Shown: piece by piece, positions 1 through 12,562 of the stretch
Position numbering within the stretch: position 1 is the stretch's first letter
Layout of the letters: every line of letters begins with the position of its first letter
Source of the DNA: Ciona intestinalis
Lineage: Eukaryota; Chordata; Ascidiacea; Phlebobranchia; Cionidae
Reading direction: 5' to 3'
DNA length: 64,000 bases
Assembly (NCBI RefSeq): GCF_000224145.3
Contig: NC_020173.2
Location: 3,822,061 to 3,886,060, forward strand
Translations under genes and position numbers: made by a program
Notes under the pieces: model-generated
Database searches by the model: none
What the model saw: the letters and a program-made list of their open reading frames with translations, nothing else
Told to the model about the DNA's origin: nothing

Positions 1-527
1 TCAATGTGTTAAATCCTATACCTTAAGCATTCATTCACCAACAGGATAGAGTCTATACACTACTATAGACGGATACTGAAACTGTACAATGTAACACAAA
101 CATAGAGATAAACAATATACACGCTCAGTCGTTCCTGCTTTAAAAGAACAAGAAACATTCATGGCAGTTTATTACAAAATATTACCTAAAAGTGCGATCC
201 CTAAAACATCTGTTGCCTATCATATCCTCATGACAGGAAAAACCATTAATATCAATCAAGATAAACATTTACAGGAAATCCAATGCAACACACAGTTTGT
301 GAACAGGTGTTGTGTTGTTCTTGGCAAAAAAAGTGTTTATATGTTGGCAAAAAAATTACTTTTTATTTGATAACAAAATTAAACTTCTATTTGATGGCGA
401 AAAATAAATGTTTAGTTGTTACAAAAAAAAGATTTTATTTGTTAGCATTACAAACAAACAAGTTTTTCCCTTAGTTGTTGCAATTTTTTTTTTCCTTTAC
501 AAATAGGTTCAACCATCACCATCTTAC

Positions 528-3500
528 CTGCTCTTTGTATGCACCCTGGTAGAATCATATCCTCATTATCATATATAGTGTGATAAACATATCCATTTTT
601 CATATATGCCAGATCTATCCCTGGAATTTTTCCATAATCACGAAATATTCTGTGGGGAAAAGGTGGTTAAATATTCGAGTTATCACATATTTTCCAACTA
701 GTTTAGTATATTTCTTCATAAACGTATGTTGACAAGCTGAAAAATAGTGTGAACACATAATACAATAAAGGCTTATTCTCATCTATTGAAATCACAGTTT
801 TAAAACAACAACAAAAAAATATTTTTTGCCCATAAGCCATAACCCATAGGGTGAAGGTATTAGGAAAATTTTGACAAATGCTTTAACAAATAAATGTATA
901 TGTATATGTATACAGTATTCCTATCATCTACCTAAAGTCAGTATCTGAAGGGATGATTCCACTTTGGAAAACTTCCTGTGCCAAGACAGATCCAAAAGGA
1001 TGAGGTGCATTCTGTGCCCATGCTAATGCTAACCACGGGTTGCTTGGTCCAGTCTGAAACACAATTTCTTTCCCCCCTGCCCCAGCTGCTTCAAGGTTAA
1101 TAAACGCTTGCACCTGTAAAAAGGGGGTAATATAGTTGACAACATAATTGGGGCATACATTAATTTTACATTTTTTGATTTAGGGTGAATATTTTTAAAT
1201 GCAGATCCATATTGTCATAGAAAAGAAACCTCATTTAGAAATGGGGCAAATGCACTAATGCAGTATACCTTGAATCTGCTAATTTGTATATTATAAAATG
1301 TAAAACTAATTTTAACGTGTAAAATTGTTGTGCTAAACATATGATGTCACCTTTTTCCCAAAAATTGGTATGACTTCACCCTATGCATCTGAAATGTCTA
1401 TAGAATACATAACATAAGTATATATAATATACACACGAGTTTAGGATAGTGCAGTTAAACCATTCAATAAGCAGATTCTAGTAGTACATGCACATAATAA
1501 CTGTTATTGATTGTACAGGCACCTCTTTTGCCCATGGATGTTGAGTTATGAATCCATGAGAGGCTTGCAACACATTCTCCTCTGCTCCATTGAAGAGAAA
1601 AATTATTGAATGTTGTAACTCTTCCTTACTCCTTGACATTGCCCGCATCACTTCAAGAAGGACGGAGCACGCAACTGCATCATCACTTGCTCCTGGAAGA
1701 TGAAAAATGATCAAACATTGCAAATTTAAAAATTTATATATTACATGGAAAATTTGGAATTATGAATAAAAAAATACATTAGTTGGCAAAAAAACTGAAA
1801 CGCAATTACACTGCACACATTACATGCCGTATAAAGAATCGAACCCAGTATTGCAGTAAGCCTACAACGCAAGACGTTTTATCTTGTATGTATGTATTTT
1901 TTTATATTGGCAGAAATTACCTGGTCCCCCTGAAACTGAGTCAGTATGACAGTTCAGCAGTAAAGCATCTTTAGCTTGATGTTTAACTGGTGAAAGCTTG
2001 ACTACTGTGTTCGTAATATTGGAGTAATAGCTTGCAAAGCCACCGAGAAAGTCTATGCTGAATGAACCCTGGGGAAGAAACAAAAAATCATATTTTAAAA
2101 AATTTTAAAAGACGTGGATTACAAAAACTTATATGCATTGGAGTGGCAGGCAATAATTAGAAAAAAACACCTCATACAGCCAAACCAAAAACGGCAGAGT
2201 GGGCCTCAAATAATCTGCACTGCATTAATCAGGAACATTTGGAATCCAAGTTATTTTAAAGAAATGCGGGGAGTTTTGAACCAGTAACCTCTAGGTTAGA
2301 GGCATGCGGTATAAAAACTGCGCTGCAGACAAAAGCAACTAAATAGTGGAAAGTGATAATATAAACTGGTTTCGCCCCTCTCACCAAATACTATATTCCA
2401 TTATTCCATTTCCTGATAAAATATATATATGGTTGACAAACAAGTTGTTAGGTTACCGTGGGATGTTGTAAGCTTGTTTCAATGTTGACGTTTGGCTGTG
2501 CGTTCTGTTTAATATTTTCCACAGTCGCCAGGATGTAATTTACGGCATCTATTTCATTAGCGATGCTTCCTGCTGGTCTGTGGCCGAGACTAACTAACTC
2601 ATGTAAATGGATCCTGCATAGCAACAGACATATTGTTGGTAACTGTATTCAGTCAGAGTGTTTTGCTGCTGTACTTTCAAACCCTAAAAAATTTAACTGA
2701 AATTTGCAAAATTTCACTGCTGAGAATTCCAATATACCAATATAATATTATGTTCGTGTAAATGGAACCTGCATAGCAACAGGCACACTCTTGGTAACTG
2801 TATTGAGCCAAATATGTTAGATGGAGCTTCAAAAAATGTGTAATTAAAACTTTTCCAATGGTTTTACTTCTTATACTGGCCACATAATTTATAACATTGT
2901 TTTAGATGTTTTTATAATATTATAAATGAGGAAAAAATACAAGCATAACTTCTAATTATTGTATACAATATGCCTACCTAAATAAATATAGCTTACACAT
3001 AGGTAAAGAAATATTGGTGCTAGTGAAGAAACACCCCCCCCACACCTTATTTGCTAACCACTATAACCACTAACTAACCATCATCACCTAACTCCCTAAC
3101 CTAGGGGTTAGTGGTTAGCAAATAAGGTGGGGGGGGGGGAGATTCTTCACTAGCACCGAAGTATTAATATTAAATCTATTAGTTGCCCAATATGTGTTGT
3201 TTAAACCAGAAACACAATTCTAACCTTGCATTTTCTTCGATAAAATCCAACTGGTGTGCTTCTGATGCCAGCTTAGATTTCGGTAAAGAATGATAAGAAA
3301 AGTTGACTATGAACAGTAAGCATAGATGAAAACCGAAGTAAATTAATGTCCACTGCTTACTTGGCACAAGGAGATCAGTGTATAATGAAGTTCCTTTTTT
3401 ATGAGAAGATCCTATAAAAATGCATACAAATTTTTTTTTATTGCACACGTTAGTTTTAAGCAAATAATATAACTCTTACCTGGACCATTGTGTCGCTTTG

Positions 3501-3552
3501 ATGTAGAATCGTCTTTTTCTCCGACAGCTCGACGTCGAACTGGATCATACAT
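528..3552 (-). CDS. ERMP1: Endoplasmic reticulum metallopeptidase 1, N-terminal part (gene continues past left edge)
   Basis: Seven coding exons on the minus strand: 3552-3480, 3411-3225, 2613-2457, 2068-1921, 1692-1523, 1113-932 and 649-528. All have GT-AG borders and keep one frame, giving about 346 residues from the ATG at 3552. The order is a short basic N-terminus, a membrane segment ([16 protein letters not shown], exon 2), then the M28 zinc peptidase fold. Zinc-site motifs seen are [33 protein letters not shown] and YVYHTIYDN. This matches ERMP1, an ER membrane peptidase of family M28; the C-terminal membrane domain lies outside the window. The nearest in-frame ATG was chosen because residues upstream of it do not look coding. 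Bases 1-527 appear to be intron. The start lies about 590 bases from that of WDR7 on the other strand, so they may share a promoter. The metal-binding residues look intact. Confidence 0.93.
2275..2330 (-). repeat. tRNA-like SINE head in ERMP1 intron
   Basis: Read on the minus strand, this stretch has a box-B-like segment (GGTTCAAAACTCC) after a run resembling a tRNA anticodon arm. It resembles the heads of the other tRNA-derived repeats in this window but is short and decayed. Confidence 0.4.
3016..3157. mobile_element. 142-bp MITE with long inverted ends and C/G tracts (ERMP1 intron)
   Basis: The left end reads GGTGCTAGTGAAGAA and the right end is its exact reverse complement. The inverted match continues inward through a run of C (left) or G (right) and the segment CCTTATTTGCTAACCACTA. 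The whole element can fold into a near-complete hairpin and has no coding capacity, which is typical of a miniature inverted-repeat element. A related, more diverged copy lies at 31073-31244 inside the EGF-repeat gene. Confidence 0.8.
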
Positions 3553-4145
3553 GACACTAATGCAGAATGCACTTGCAAGCTTTCTTTTAAACAGGAAATA
3601 AACAACCACTCACTTGCATTCGTCGCATGTGAAGATTCAAATGTGTAGCACGTTGACCCCCATCGTTTCATTTTTTCTTAATTTCTCTCATATGCGTTTT
3701 TTTATCGTTTCTCTCTTATGAGTTCTCCATTTGATTGACGTCTTCGGTTTTGGAAACTTTGGGGACCTCTATCACGATTTTCGTCACTTGTAATCTAGCT
3801 ATTCAAAAGTTTGCCCAAATTTAAACTCTGTCCGTAGTTATACAAAGAACGTGATGCTGGAAGGAGTGTAATGTGGGGAAGTCATTAAATGAAACAAACT
3901 AGCTTAAAGATAGGGCAACACTAATTTAACGAGATCGCATGACATTATAAAGATGTAAATACAATGCAACTTGTGCAGAAAAGAATGTAGCGTACGTGAC
4001 TTATAGCTAATCACTCTTACTGGTTCTGTGTTTATAATTGGTAAAGGCTACATGTTCAGGAAAAACTGTTAAGGGTTACGTTTTCATAGTATTTGACTAT
4101 TTTTTAATTTATTTCACACTGTTTGTAGGTGTAGGAGAAATAGCA
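3553..4145. promoter_or_regulatory. Head-to-head spacer between ERMP1 and WDR7
   Basis: About 590 bases separate the two start codons on opposite strands, so this stretch must hold the 5' leaders and probably the promoters of both genes. No TATA box stands out. A pyrimidine-rich splice acceptor (GTTTGTAG) ends at 4128, 17 bases before the WDR7 ATG. An AG also lies 4 bases before the ERMP1 ATG on the minus strand. Confidence 0.55.
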
Positions 4146-7100
4146 ATGTCAAACAGCCTGATAGTCCCCATTGTTCTATGGGGCAGTACACCCCCAACCC
4201 ACCGTGTATCAGCTGTCACGTTTACCCCGGACTTCCAAAATATTGTAACAGGATGCAGAGATGGCCAATTGTGTGTGTGGGATGTGATAGATGGCAACAT
4301 TGCACCAAAGTTGATGATATTTGGACATTCTAGTAGCGTTGTAAGTGTCACTACTGTAAAGAATGACTTCTTAATGAAAGAAGAGAGCAAAACTCATTTT
4401 GTGAGCGCTTCACAAAAGGGAGAGGTTTGTCTGTGGGATATAACAGATGGAAGGTGCTTGGAGCAAAATAAACTGTTGGGCACGCCTACCTGCATTCTGG
4501 GCCAAAACTTTGTAATAAACAATGAACCAAAGCGGTGTGTATTGTGCTATGGTCAGTTTGCGGAGATTTTAATTTTAAGTGCGTCAACTTTAAGTACTCT
4601 GCTGAGTTTAAATTCTCGGATATACCCTGACTGGATCGCATGCGCTTGTGTGGCACCTGTACAGGCTGTTGGTGAGGAGTGTAATGTTATAGGACTTACA
4701 GTCAGTGGCATGATAAAGGTGTGGCGACTACCATCAAGCTCCTCAGCTAATGTTTTATACGAAGAAGAGTCACGACAAGTAAACTACACTAATTCAATAT
4801 CAGTAAAAATTTCCCAAGGTGACTCAAAAGTGATGCTTATAATCTGCACACATGCGTGGCAGGTATGTGATTATGGAGATTGTTCACTTCTATGCTACAC
4901 TGCAAGTGTACCAGGTCAACCTTGGAGTGGTGGGGACTTTGTGTCAGATAACAGTGTAGCAGTATGGTCCAAAAACGGAGTTGTTCATATATACCAACTG
5001 CCATTTTCTATCGGCCAGCAGGAGTCCTACCGCTCAAGTTTAAAGCAAAAGCAAAATCTTATACCAAAATCAATTCGTACTTTTAATATTTTTAGTTCAG
5101 AGCAACACACACTGCCACCCATAATAAAACTTTATTGCAACAAAGATACAAATAAACTGCACTTTGTAACTGGCGGGTATGATGCCTCAGTTGCAGTAAA
5201 TCAAGTGAGCATTACTTTAGAAAGTGAGGTTTCAAATACCTATTCAAACTTTAAAAAGCTATGGGAAAGCTTAGACTCAAAACCACCTGGTATTATTGAT
5301 CAACTTAGTCATGACCCCAAAGAACCATGCAACGTGACTGCTAGTTTATTTATTGCGCAATATTGTTACCTGTGCTGCGGAAGAGAAGACGGCTCAATCG
5401 TTATTGTCCCAGCTGCAAAAACCTGTAAATCTAACTTACTGCAAGATGAGTTTTCAAGCCGTAAGGGTTGGCCTCCACATAGAACTCTGCGTGGACACAG
5501 AGACAGAGTTACTTGCTTGCTATACCCTTACCAAGAAGCATCGAATCGCTACTCACCTGAGGTCTTGGTTTCTGGTAGTGCAGATTTCTCTGTTGTAGTG
5601 TGGGACATTATGGCTGGCACATTGCTGCATTCGTTCCACACACACGGTGGGGAAGTATATCAACTCTTAGTTCCACCTGACACCTGTAACCAGCGCATTA
5701 AACAATCTATATGTTCAGTAGGAATTGATCATTCAGTAGCATTGTTGAACCTACGAGATCGGAAATGTATTCTGCTCGCCTCAAGACACCCCTCCCCTAT
5801 TGTAGCGATCAGGTGGCGTCCGGAAGAGGATTTTTTGATCATTGCTTGTTCCGACTGCTCAGTCTTTGTTTGGCAAATGGAGACTGGTCACTTGGATCGT
5901 TTTGAGCAGGGAGAGGTAGCAGCAAACATCCTCGCTGCTTGTGATGAGCAAGAAATTGGTGATACCACCAAACCACAACACTCTGTCAACATATCCCAAG
6001 CTCTGAAGCATCGGAATATAAATGCATTTAAAGCTCTTGCCCAGCAAGGTTTGAAGTCGATAATGGATGGTTTGGATGACCAGGATAAATCAGATGCAGA
6101 TACAGAAGCGCGGCTTCATGTAAGTCTATTCAAATTTAATACAAATTACATATAGGGCATAATATACATATATATATAACAAACTTTTAAAACTGTATTT
6201 TTTAGAAAAACAACCAATAGTTTTTTATAACAATATCTTATATAAAAACATTCACAAAAGTATCAAAATCAATTTTACAGCTATCCAACAGTACGCACAA
6301 AGCAATGCTTGTCTCGTCACTACGTGCTAGCTCTGCCAACGACACTGACTCGCATATTGTATTTTTCAACACTGAAGCTCTTATCGCAAAACTCTTGCTC
6401 GAGCATTCTGCGAAAGCAGTTAAGAAGAGCAGGATCACAGAGAGGAGTCGGAATCCTGCATCTGCTGGGAAGAACATGATCAATAACTTGATTAAACAAG
6501 TGAAAAATCAACTTTTGGATGATGGAAGTGACCTATCTTCTTCTGAAGCCAATGTGAGTTTAACTGTACTTCAAAAATAACTAAACCCAAAATTGTTGCT
6601 GTCCCACATAAATTCCACTTGTTTAGTATGATGATTTTGCAATACAACTGACTTAACAATTTGAATATATTACAAAAGAAATTGCAAAACACAATTAAAT
6701 CTTAATGTACAGTCGGGCACATTTTAACCAATTGATGAAATGTGATATTTATATGTAGTTTTTTTGTCAGTTGACCTGAATAGTTTTAGTTAAAAACTTG
6801 TTTCCAGGAGGTGCAAGCACCAAGCAGAAAGGGGAAGAAGTCTCCATCTCTTCTTCAGCTCGACTCTGCCATTGACATCGCTCAAATCATAGTCTCGTGT
6901 TTACATGCATGGGGTATGGACCCAGGTATTGATGATCTTTGTATAGAGAGACTTGGACTTCTTCTCCCAAAAACATCAATCTGCTTTGGATTGCTCTCAC
7001 ATGGAGGACATATGGCTCTGATGATGCCACGTAAAATAACAGGAACAGTAAGTCTACAACTTTTTTATTGGTAGCAGTATCATCTTTCCAAATACCAATC

Positions 7101-10100
7101 CAAAAATACGTGGTTCTGTGTCTTTGAATCTCCTATATTTACTGCACAGTGAAACAAGTGTTTTTTGTTGTTGTTGTATATTCTGTCCAAGACTTCATCC
7201 ATAGTTGCTAGTTTTGGTTCCAATGGTACTAATGTATCTTATGCTATGCATCTATATGATGTATGTATGCTGAAATATAATAAATTTTGAATGCTTCTTT
7301 TCCTTCATAGCTTCAAGAAAACGAAAATGGTAAATACCACTGGGGCATTTCAAGCTCCCTTACCACCCAACACTTGACTGCAGTTATTTCACTCGCAAAC
7401 ACAATGATGGAACTTCCAAATGCTTCGTTTAAGTCAAAGATGAAGAGAGCAGCACATGAGACGACTGACTCCACTTCAGATGACGTCTCAAGACACAGAT
7501 TAGATTCTGTTGAGCAGTCCCAGGTATAGTAATGCAACAATGAACTATAATCATGCATTTGTATTAGTGGACCACTTCTAAAAAAAAAACATTTCAAATA
7601 CAAAAACCTAAATGTCAAGTCTGTACTAGCGATTCTTTTTAACTCGTTTGTAGCCTATTTTCTGTTTGTTGCCATAACAACAGTTTTTCGATATATATAT
7701 ATATATATACAGTCTTTTCACTTGTGTATACATTATATGTGTTTTTTTGTATTCTAAAGGGATAAATTAAAGGTATTTTAAGAAATGTGTTTTAAATAAA
7801 CAGAAAAAACATAATTAAGCCAAAACATATGTATAGTAACATTACAGAAGGATTATTTCCAATTCTAGTTATTACAAACCTGAACAACAATATCAACGCA
7901 GTATTAGTGTGCATAAAACATAGGTACCCTGATTCACAAATAGGCGTGACTCACATAATAAATATTTTAAAGCATTGATTTTTGGTGTGCTGTTTCAACT
8001 ACACACCCAGAGTGTTTATACAAGCATTGGTGTACATTATATATATATGTATTATATGGAAATTTTTTTTTAATCTACACATTGTGCTGTGAAAAAGTTA
8101 TGCCTTTGCTCGTGTAAATATATATAAATAAATACACTTTGTCATTTTGTCGCATATTTAAAGTTGCACAATCAAATTTCAATGTAAAAAATTCTTGACT
8201 GACAGTATTTTTAACTTCCACCCAGGTGAAACAGAGTTGGTCCCTTCTTGCCACCCTACACTGTGTGTTGCTACCTGAACACATGGAAGGAGAATTCTAC
8301 AAACCTCCTAAACTAGAATTTCTTGCAAGGCGATGGCAGGACAGGTTTGTATAAAAAATATTAAACAAAAATTTTCTTGGAATACAAATTGCTTGTTTAA
8401 TTTCTTGCTTTCTATTGCTGTGGGCTTTTTCAAGTAATTGTGTTCTTCGCTTATTAATTGGTTTCATCACTGAGCTACAGGGCTTGTAAAGGTAACCAAA
8501 ATACACCAGACTCCATTGCTGCTACAATTGTGGGGGCCTGTGTGCCATTAGGCAAGTCACTTTACGCCTACGGACCGGACGCCTACAGTCATATTGTGCA
8601 AATAACCGCCGGATGAGCTGTTTTAGAAAACAAGTGAAATATGCCTTGCATAAACAGTTTATATATTCAATTCTGTCTTTTTCTGCCTTCAATTCTGTAT
8701 CAGCATATTTATTGTATTAAAACATGGCCAAAATAACAAGATACATACTCCTCTCAGGTGTCTGGAGCTAAGGGAAGCAGCTCAAGCTCTGATGCTCGCT
8801 GAGCTTCGTCAGATGGGAGCAAGTGGTCGGAGGAAAGTGGTTGAGGTATGGTCTCACCACATCCCAGATTACGTGGAGCAACAGCCTCATCCTGTTGAGA
8901 TGGATCATCCTACTTCTCCCGCATCCTCTAATATGATCCCAGATGAGGTTGGGGATCGTTCAAGTCTCCATAGTGAAGATCTCATCAGTGCTCCATCACA
9001 TCATACAAGACACAACACAACGAAACTATCATATGAGGTAAATGGGTTTTCTGTTCATTTTATCCTTTTTTTTTGTTCGATAAAATATAATATTTGTTGT
9101 TCATTTTTCCGTGAAATTAAGTATTTCAGAAGTTTTTTAGCAACAGTTATATTCTATTTCTTTTCAAAATAAAAGTAAAACATTGGCATTTCTCTTATAC
9201 CATCCTGGGTTAATATATCATTTTCAACTTATCATCCAGGTTAGAAGAAGGCATGCAACTGCTATCGTTATTCTTGGTGTCATTGGTGCCGAGTTTGGAC
9301 AAGAAATTGAACCACGGCGTAAAGTGCGAAGTAACTCTGATATCCCTGAAGGCTTTGGCCTGTGTGACTACTCTCTTGCTCGCCATACTTGCAAGGCACT
9401 TGTCTACCTTCTGCTACAACCCCCATCCTCCAAACTACCAGCTCATATACCCATACGTCGAGCTGCCATTGATCTCCTGGGCCGCGGGTTCACCGTCTGG
9501 GAGCCATACATGGAGGTATCAGCCGTCCTTCTGGGTTTGCTGGAACTTTGTGAAACATACACTCGCCACATTGCGAGCATTCAAAGCGGGCTTCCACTCA
9601 ACCCAGACGCAGATTCGTGCAGGTCGGCCCACCATTCCCTATCCCTGATAGCCACGGCTCGACCTCTAACGTTCATTACCACCATAGCAAGAGAGGTAGC
9701 TCGGCACAATGCTGCAGCTGCTAACCCGCAGCACCAAGCACTCCTCGCCAGCTCTGTGCTCGTGCGAGCGAAGCCAGAAGTCCTTAGAATCATTGAGCTC
9801 CTCGCTGACAAGATGATAAGCGATGTAAACAACGTTCTTGTTGAAGTAGTGGACATTGTCCTTTTCTGTATCGACATATCTGGGCTTCGAAACTCCTTTG
9901 GTCTTTTAGAAGCCGTTCCTGCTCTGGCTAAATTCCACACTATCTCATACGACCCCCGTTCTAAGAGAATCGCGGTGGCGGCCGGCAACGGAGCGATCGT
10001 TCTGTACGACATTCGAACCTGCAAGCATCAGATCGTGCCGAGATCCGGCGGTCGAATCACGGCGCTTTGTTTCTCGCCAGAAGGAAAGTACTTGTGCGTT

Positions 10101-10413
10101 TACAGTGCTGATGAAAACCAACTGAGTTTTTGGATAACTGCTACCAGCTTATTCGGCATGCTGCAGTCGCAGGTAAGGTTAACCAAAAGCAATAATCAAA
10201 AGGTTCAGACGAGATGGAATATTACAATAATATCTCGTTTTTCAGGTCAAATGCATTAAGACACTCAGTCCACTCAAAATGCATAACAGCAGTGCGCAGA
10301 CGAACGGAGGGATGTCCCATTCCAGATTAAACCTGTCGAAACTGGTTTGGGTGAGCAACCGAGTGGTCGTGCTTCTCACTTCTGAGGGAAGTGAACACCG
10401 TTTTCACATTTGA
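4146..10413 (+). CDS. WDR7: WD repeat protein 7 (rabconnectin-3 beta), complete
   Basis: Eight coding exons: 4146-6119, 6281-6553, 6808-7047, 7311-7523, 8226-8344, 8758-9037, 9240-10172 and 10246-10413. They join in frame to 1399 residues, close to the roughly 1490 of vertebrate WDR7. N-terminal WD repeats include CRDGQLCVWDVIDG and ASQKGEVCLWDITDG. A second WD cluster contains WPPHRTLRGHRDRVTCLLYP, and a third closes the protein, which ends GSEHRFHI like the vertebrate protein. The middle holds the helical region with ARRWQDRCLELREAAQAL and IGAEFGQEIEP. WDR7 pairs with DMXL proteins (rabconnectin-3 alpha) to control V-ATPase assembly and vesicle acidification. The open frame runs upstream to 4038, but an acceptor at 4128 and the family start (MxxNSLxxPIVLWG) favour 4146. 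Exon 1 alone codes 658 residues without an intron. Confidence 0.97.
8490..8630. repeat. SINE-related fragment in WDR7 intron 5
   Basis: A piece resembling the internal segment of the tRNA-SINE family (a 'ggcaagtcacttta' type stretch like the 'ttgggcaagacacttaa' of the full copy). Both ends are unclear. Confidence 0.3.
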
Positions 10414-10781
10414 GTGGCTGATTCCGCTGGGTGGCGCAAGGGAGCACGAAGTGTGAAATTTCGTTAAAGCAAAGATAAATCTCGTATGGACGGTTTATCG
10501 TTCTTGCGTGAACGTCACACGTGATATTTCGTGACACGATCATATGATAGTTACATTACAGGCATCACGATGTGTTTTACTGCTTGTGATTTTCGTCTCA
10601 AATACTTTGTGCAATATTTTGTTGTATGTGTTCGTGCTATTAATTTATTGGGAACAATCTATTCAATCGCAAGCTGTGTGTTTCTCGTAATACAAAACAT
10701 ACATAAGGCTTATTATGTCTATTATTACGACAGTGCCATAACGAAAGAAATCAACTATTTACGATGTAAAGAATTAGCACA
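10414..10781. other. Spacer after WDR7
   Basis: This is the WDR7 3' flank, AT-rich. An open frame at 10531-10815 has no recognisable protein features and is taken as chance. I see no clear gene. Confidence 0.5.
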
Positions 10782-10957
10782 TATAGTAGGGCGTGGGAGG
10801 ACGGGACACCTTTAGCACATAATCACCAAATATCCCAATCGTGTTTTAAACAATTAACAACGGTCTATGGGATTCGCGAGAATACGGTTTTATAATTCTT
10901 TGAATGTTCTTTGTTTACTACCAAATGGGACGAGAAAATAGAATAACAGGTGTCCCA
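10782..10957 (+). mobile_element. MITE family A copy 1, right end truncated
   Basis: It starts TATAGTAGGG and carries the family landmarks: CACCTTTAGCACATAAT, ATCGTGTTTTAAACAATTAA, GTTCTTTGTTTACTACCAAA and GACGAGAAAATAGAAT. It stops at GGTGTCCCA, so the outer part of the right inverted repeat is missing. The first exon of the unidentified fragment begins directly after it, at an AG formed at this junction. Confidence 0.85.
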
Positions 10958-10958
10958 G

Positions 10959-12154
10959 GATTTGGTTGAAATTTTGAAATGCTTCCGTCAAACACAACAG
11001 TACAAAAACGAACAACGAAAAAACATGAGCCATTTTATATCACGGTATGATAAAACGTGTACTTTTACTGGAGGCACCAATAAGACATTGAAAGAGGTTA
11101 AATTTGGAATCGAAAGTTTAAAAGGAAAACTAAAGAACAGGCAGGGCATGGGAAATTACGATGCTGCAATAGCAAATGATTTATCTGAAAAATTGGAAGG
11201 CCTGGAGGCAACGCTAAACCCTGACTATCTTATGTCCGTCTTCGATAGATTAAAACATATTGTTCCTGATCTATGTCCCGAGTCTGAAGCAACTGAGCAA
11301 CTGAGCTAGTCAGTCTATTGGGAAGTTTACAAGAGAAACAGCCGAATATCAAACCCAATAACGAAGCGTCAATTGCAGCAACGGTAATTTATTAATATTT
11401 TTAGACCTTTTTATTAAAGCCCTTATATTTGTATAGGCAATTGATATTGAAAAGGTTACTATTGGTAAACAGCTTGCTTGGGATTTGGTTAATTACTTAA
11501 TTTTATGGTTGATTTGGAAATCCCTGACCGGTTTCATTTTAAATAATCTGGATGGAAAACAGGAGAATCGAGTCAGAAATCTCGTATTCGAATGACACGA
11601 TCGTAAAACTGAAAAATCTTGGTGTAAACGATTATGTTGCTGGTTTTGCAAGTAACATGAAGTAACTCCTAGTCATTATTTTTGAGTCCGAACTATATGC
11701 TTACTGACTTTTGCGATTGAAAGATTAACATTTTAAATATTTTATGTTCAGGAGAATCCTGTTGGAGAAATTGTAAACATAATGAACGAAGAAGACCACA
11801 AAAACCCAATTACCGTTACGTATCTTCAAAAGCTAAACGATCCGATATCAAAGCTGATAAAACAACTCGATTCAAAAGACGACCAATCGCAATTACGAAG
11901 CAGTTGGGCCAAGTACATGATGCCTACATTTACACGAATATCTGGACAACTATGGCAAGTGGTTCTGGCGAGAGAGATGGCCAAGTTAAGAGAATTTAGC
12001 AAACATTTCAGTTTGCATCTGGTTAGACGAAAGTGGGTTCACCAGTCTGAAAGAATATATAACCAATCTCCCGACCCATACTCGTTCTATTTCTGGAATG
12101 GAGACAATATAACCAAAGATCCGTATTACACAGCTAATGAAACTCATATACCAT
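10959..12154 (+). pseudogene. Unidentified multi-exon gene fragment, possibly decayed
   Basis: Three in-phase exon-like blocks are seen: 10959-11383, 11437-11487 and 11752-12154, each bordered by AG and GT. They encode soluble, charged, helix-prone sequence (for example KLEGLEATLNPDYLM and YLQKLNDPISKLIKQLD), then PYSFYFWNGDNITKDPYY. I do not recognise the family. An 8-base tandem repeat (GCAACTGA twice, near 11286-11302) shifts the frame within the first block: the frame before it ends at a stop, while the sequence after it stays open in another frame to the donor. No start codon exon is visible upstream, where a MITE abuts the block, and the final donor points towards the 500-N gap. A possible terminal exon lies at 14634-14781. 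It may be a pseudogene, a sequencing slip or a real gene with a missing 5' end. Confidence 0.4.
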
Positions 12155-12300
12155 GTAAGCAAACATAAAGACTTTATGTATCTTAATCACATATGCCCAG
12201 AACCGCATCGTCACGTCCAGTGCTCGAAAGGGTTTTCATTTTAAATGGCGCGTTCACTTGTGTGCGTATGGCACACACACTAAATATATTATTAAATGTG

Positions 12301-12494
12301 TATAGTAGGTTGGGGGAAGATGGGACACTTTTAGCACATAATGAATATCATGATCGTGTTCTAAACAACTAACAACGGTCTATGGGATTCGTGGGGATAC
12401 GGTTTTATAATTTCTGGAATGTTCTTTATGTTTACTACCAAATGCGACGAGAAAATAGAATGAAAAGGTGTCCCATCTTCCGCCCACCATACTA
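12301..12494 (+). mobile_element. MITE family A copy 2
   Basis: Near-complete, about 195 bases. The left end is TATAGTAGGTTGGGGGAAGA and the right end is the reverse complement type, CCATCTTCCGCCCACCATAC followed by TATATA. The family landmarks are present. Confidence 0.9.
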
Positions 12495-12562
12495 TATATA
12501 TATCTNTTTCAGTTTTGGGTGATGTTCGTAGAATGTGTAAATGCGTATTGTAGGNGTTGCGT

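Noticed and set aside
4038-4145. Longer N-terminus for WDR7 from an upstream in-frame ATG
   Set aside because: A good splice acceptor lies at 4128. The added residues are hydrophobic and unlike the family, whose conserved start matches the ATG at 4146.
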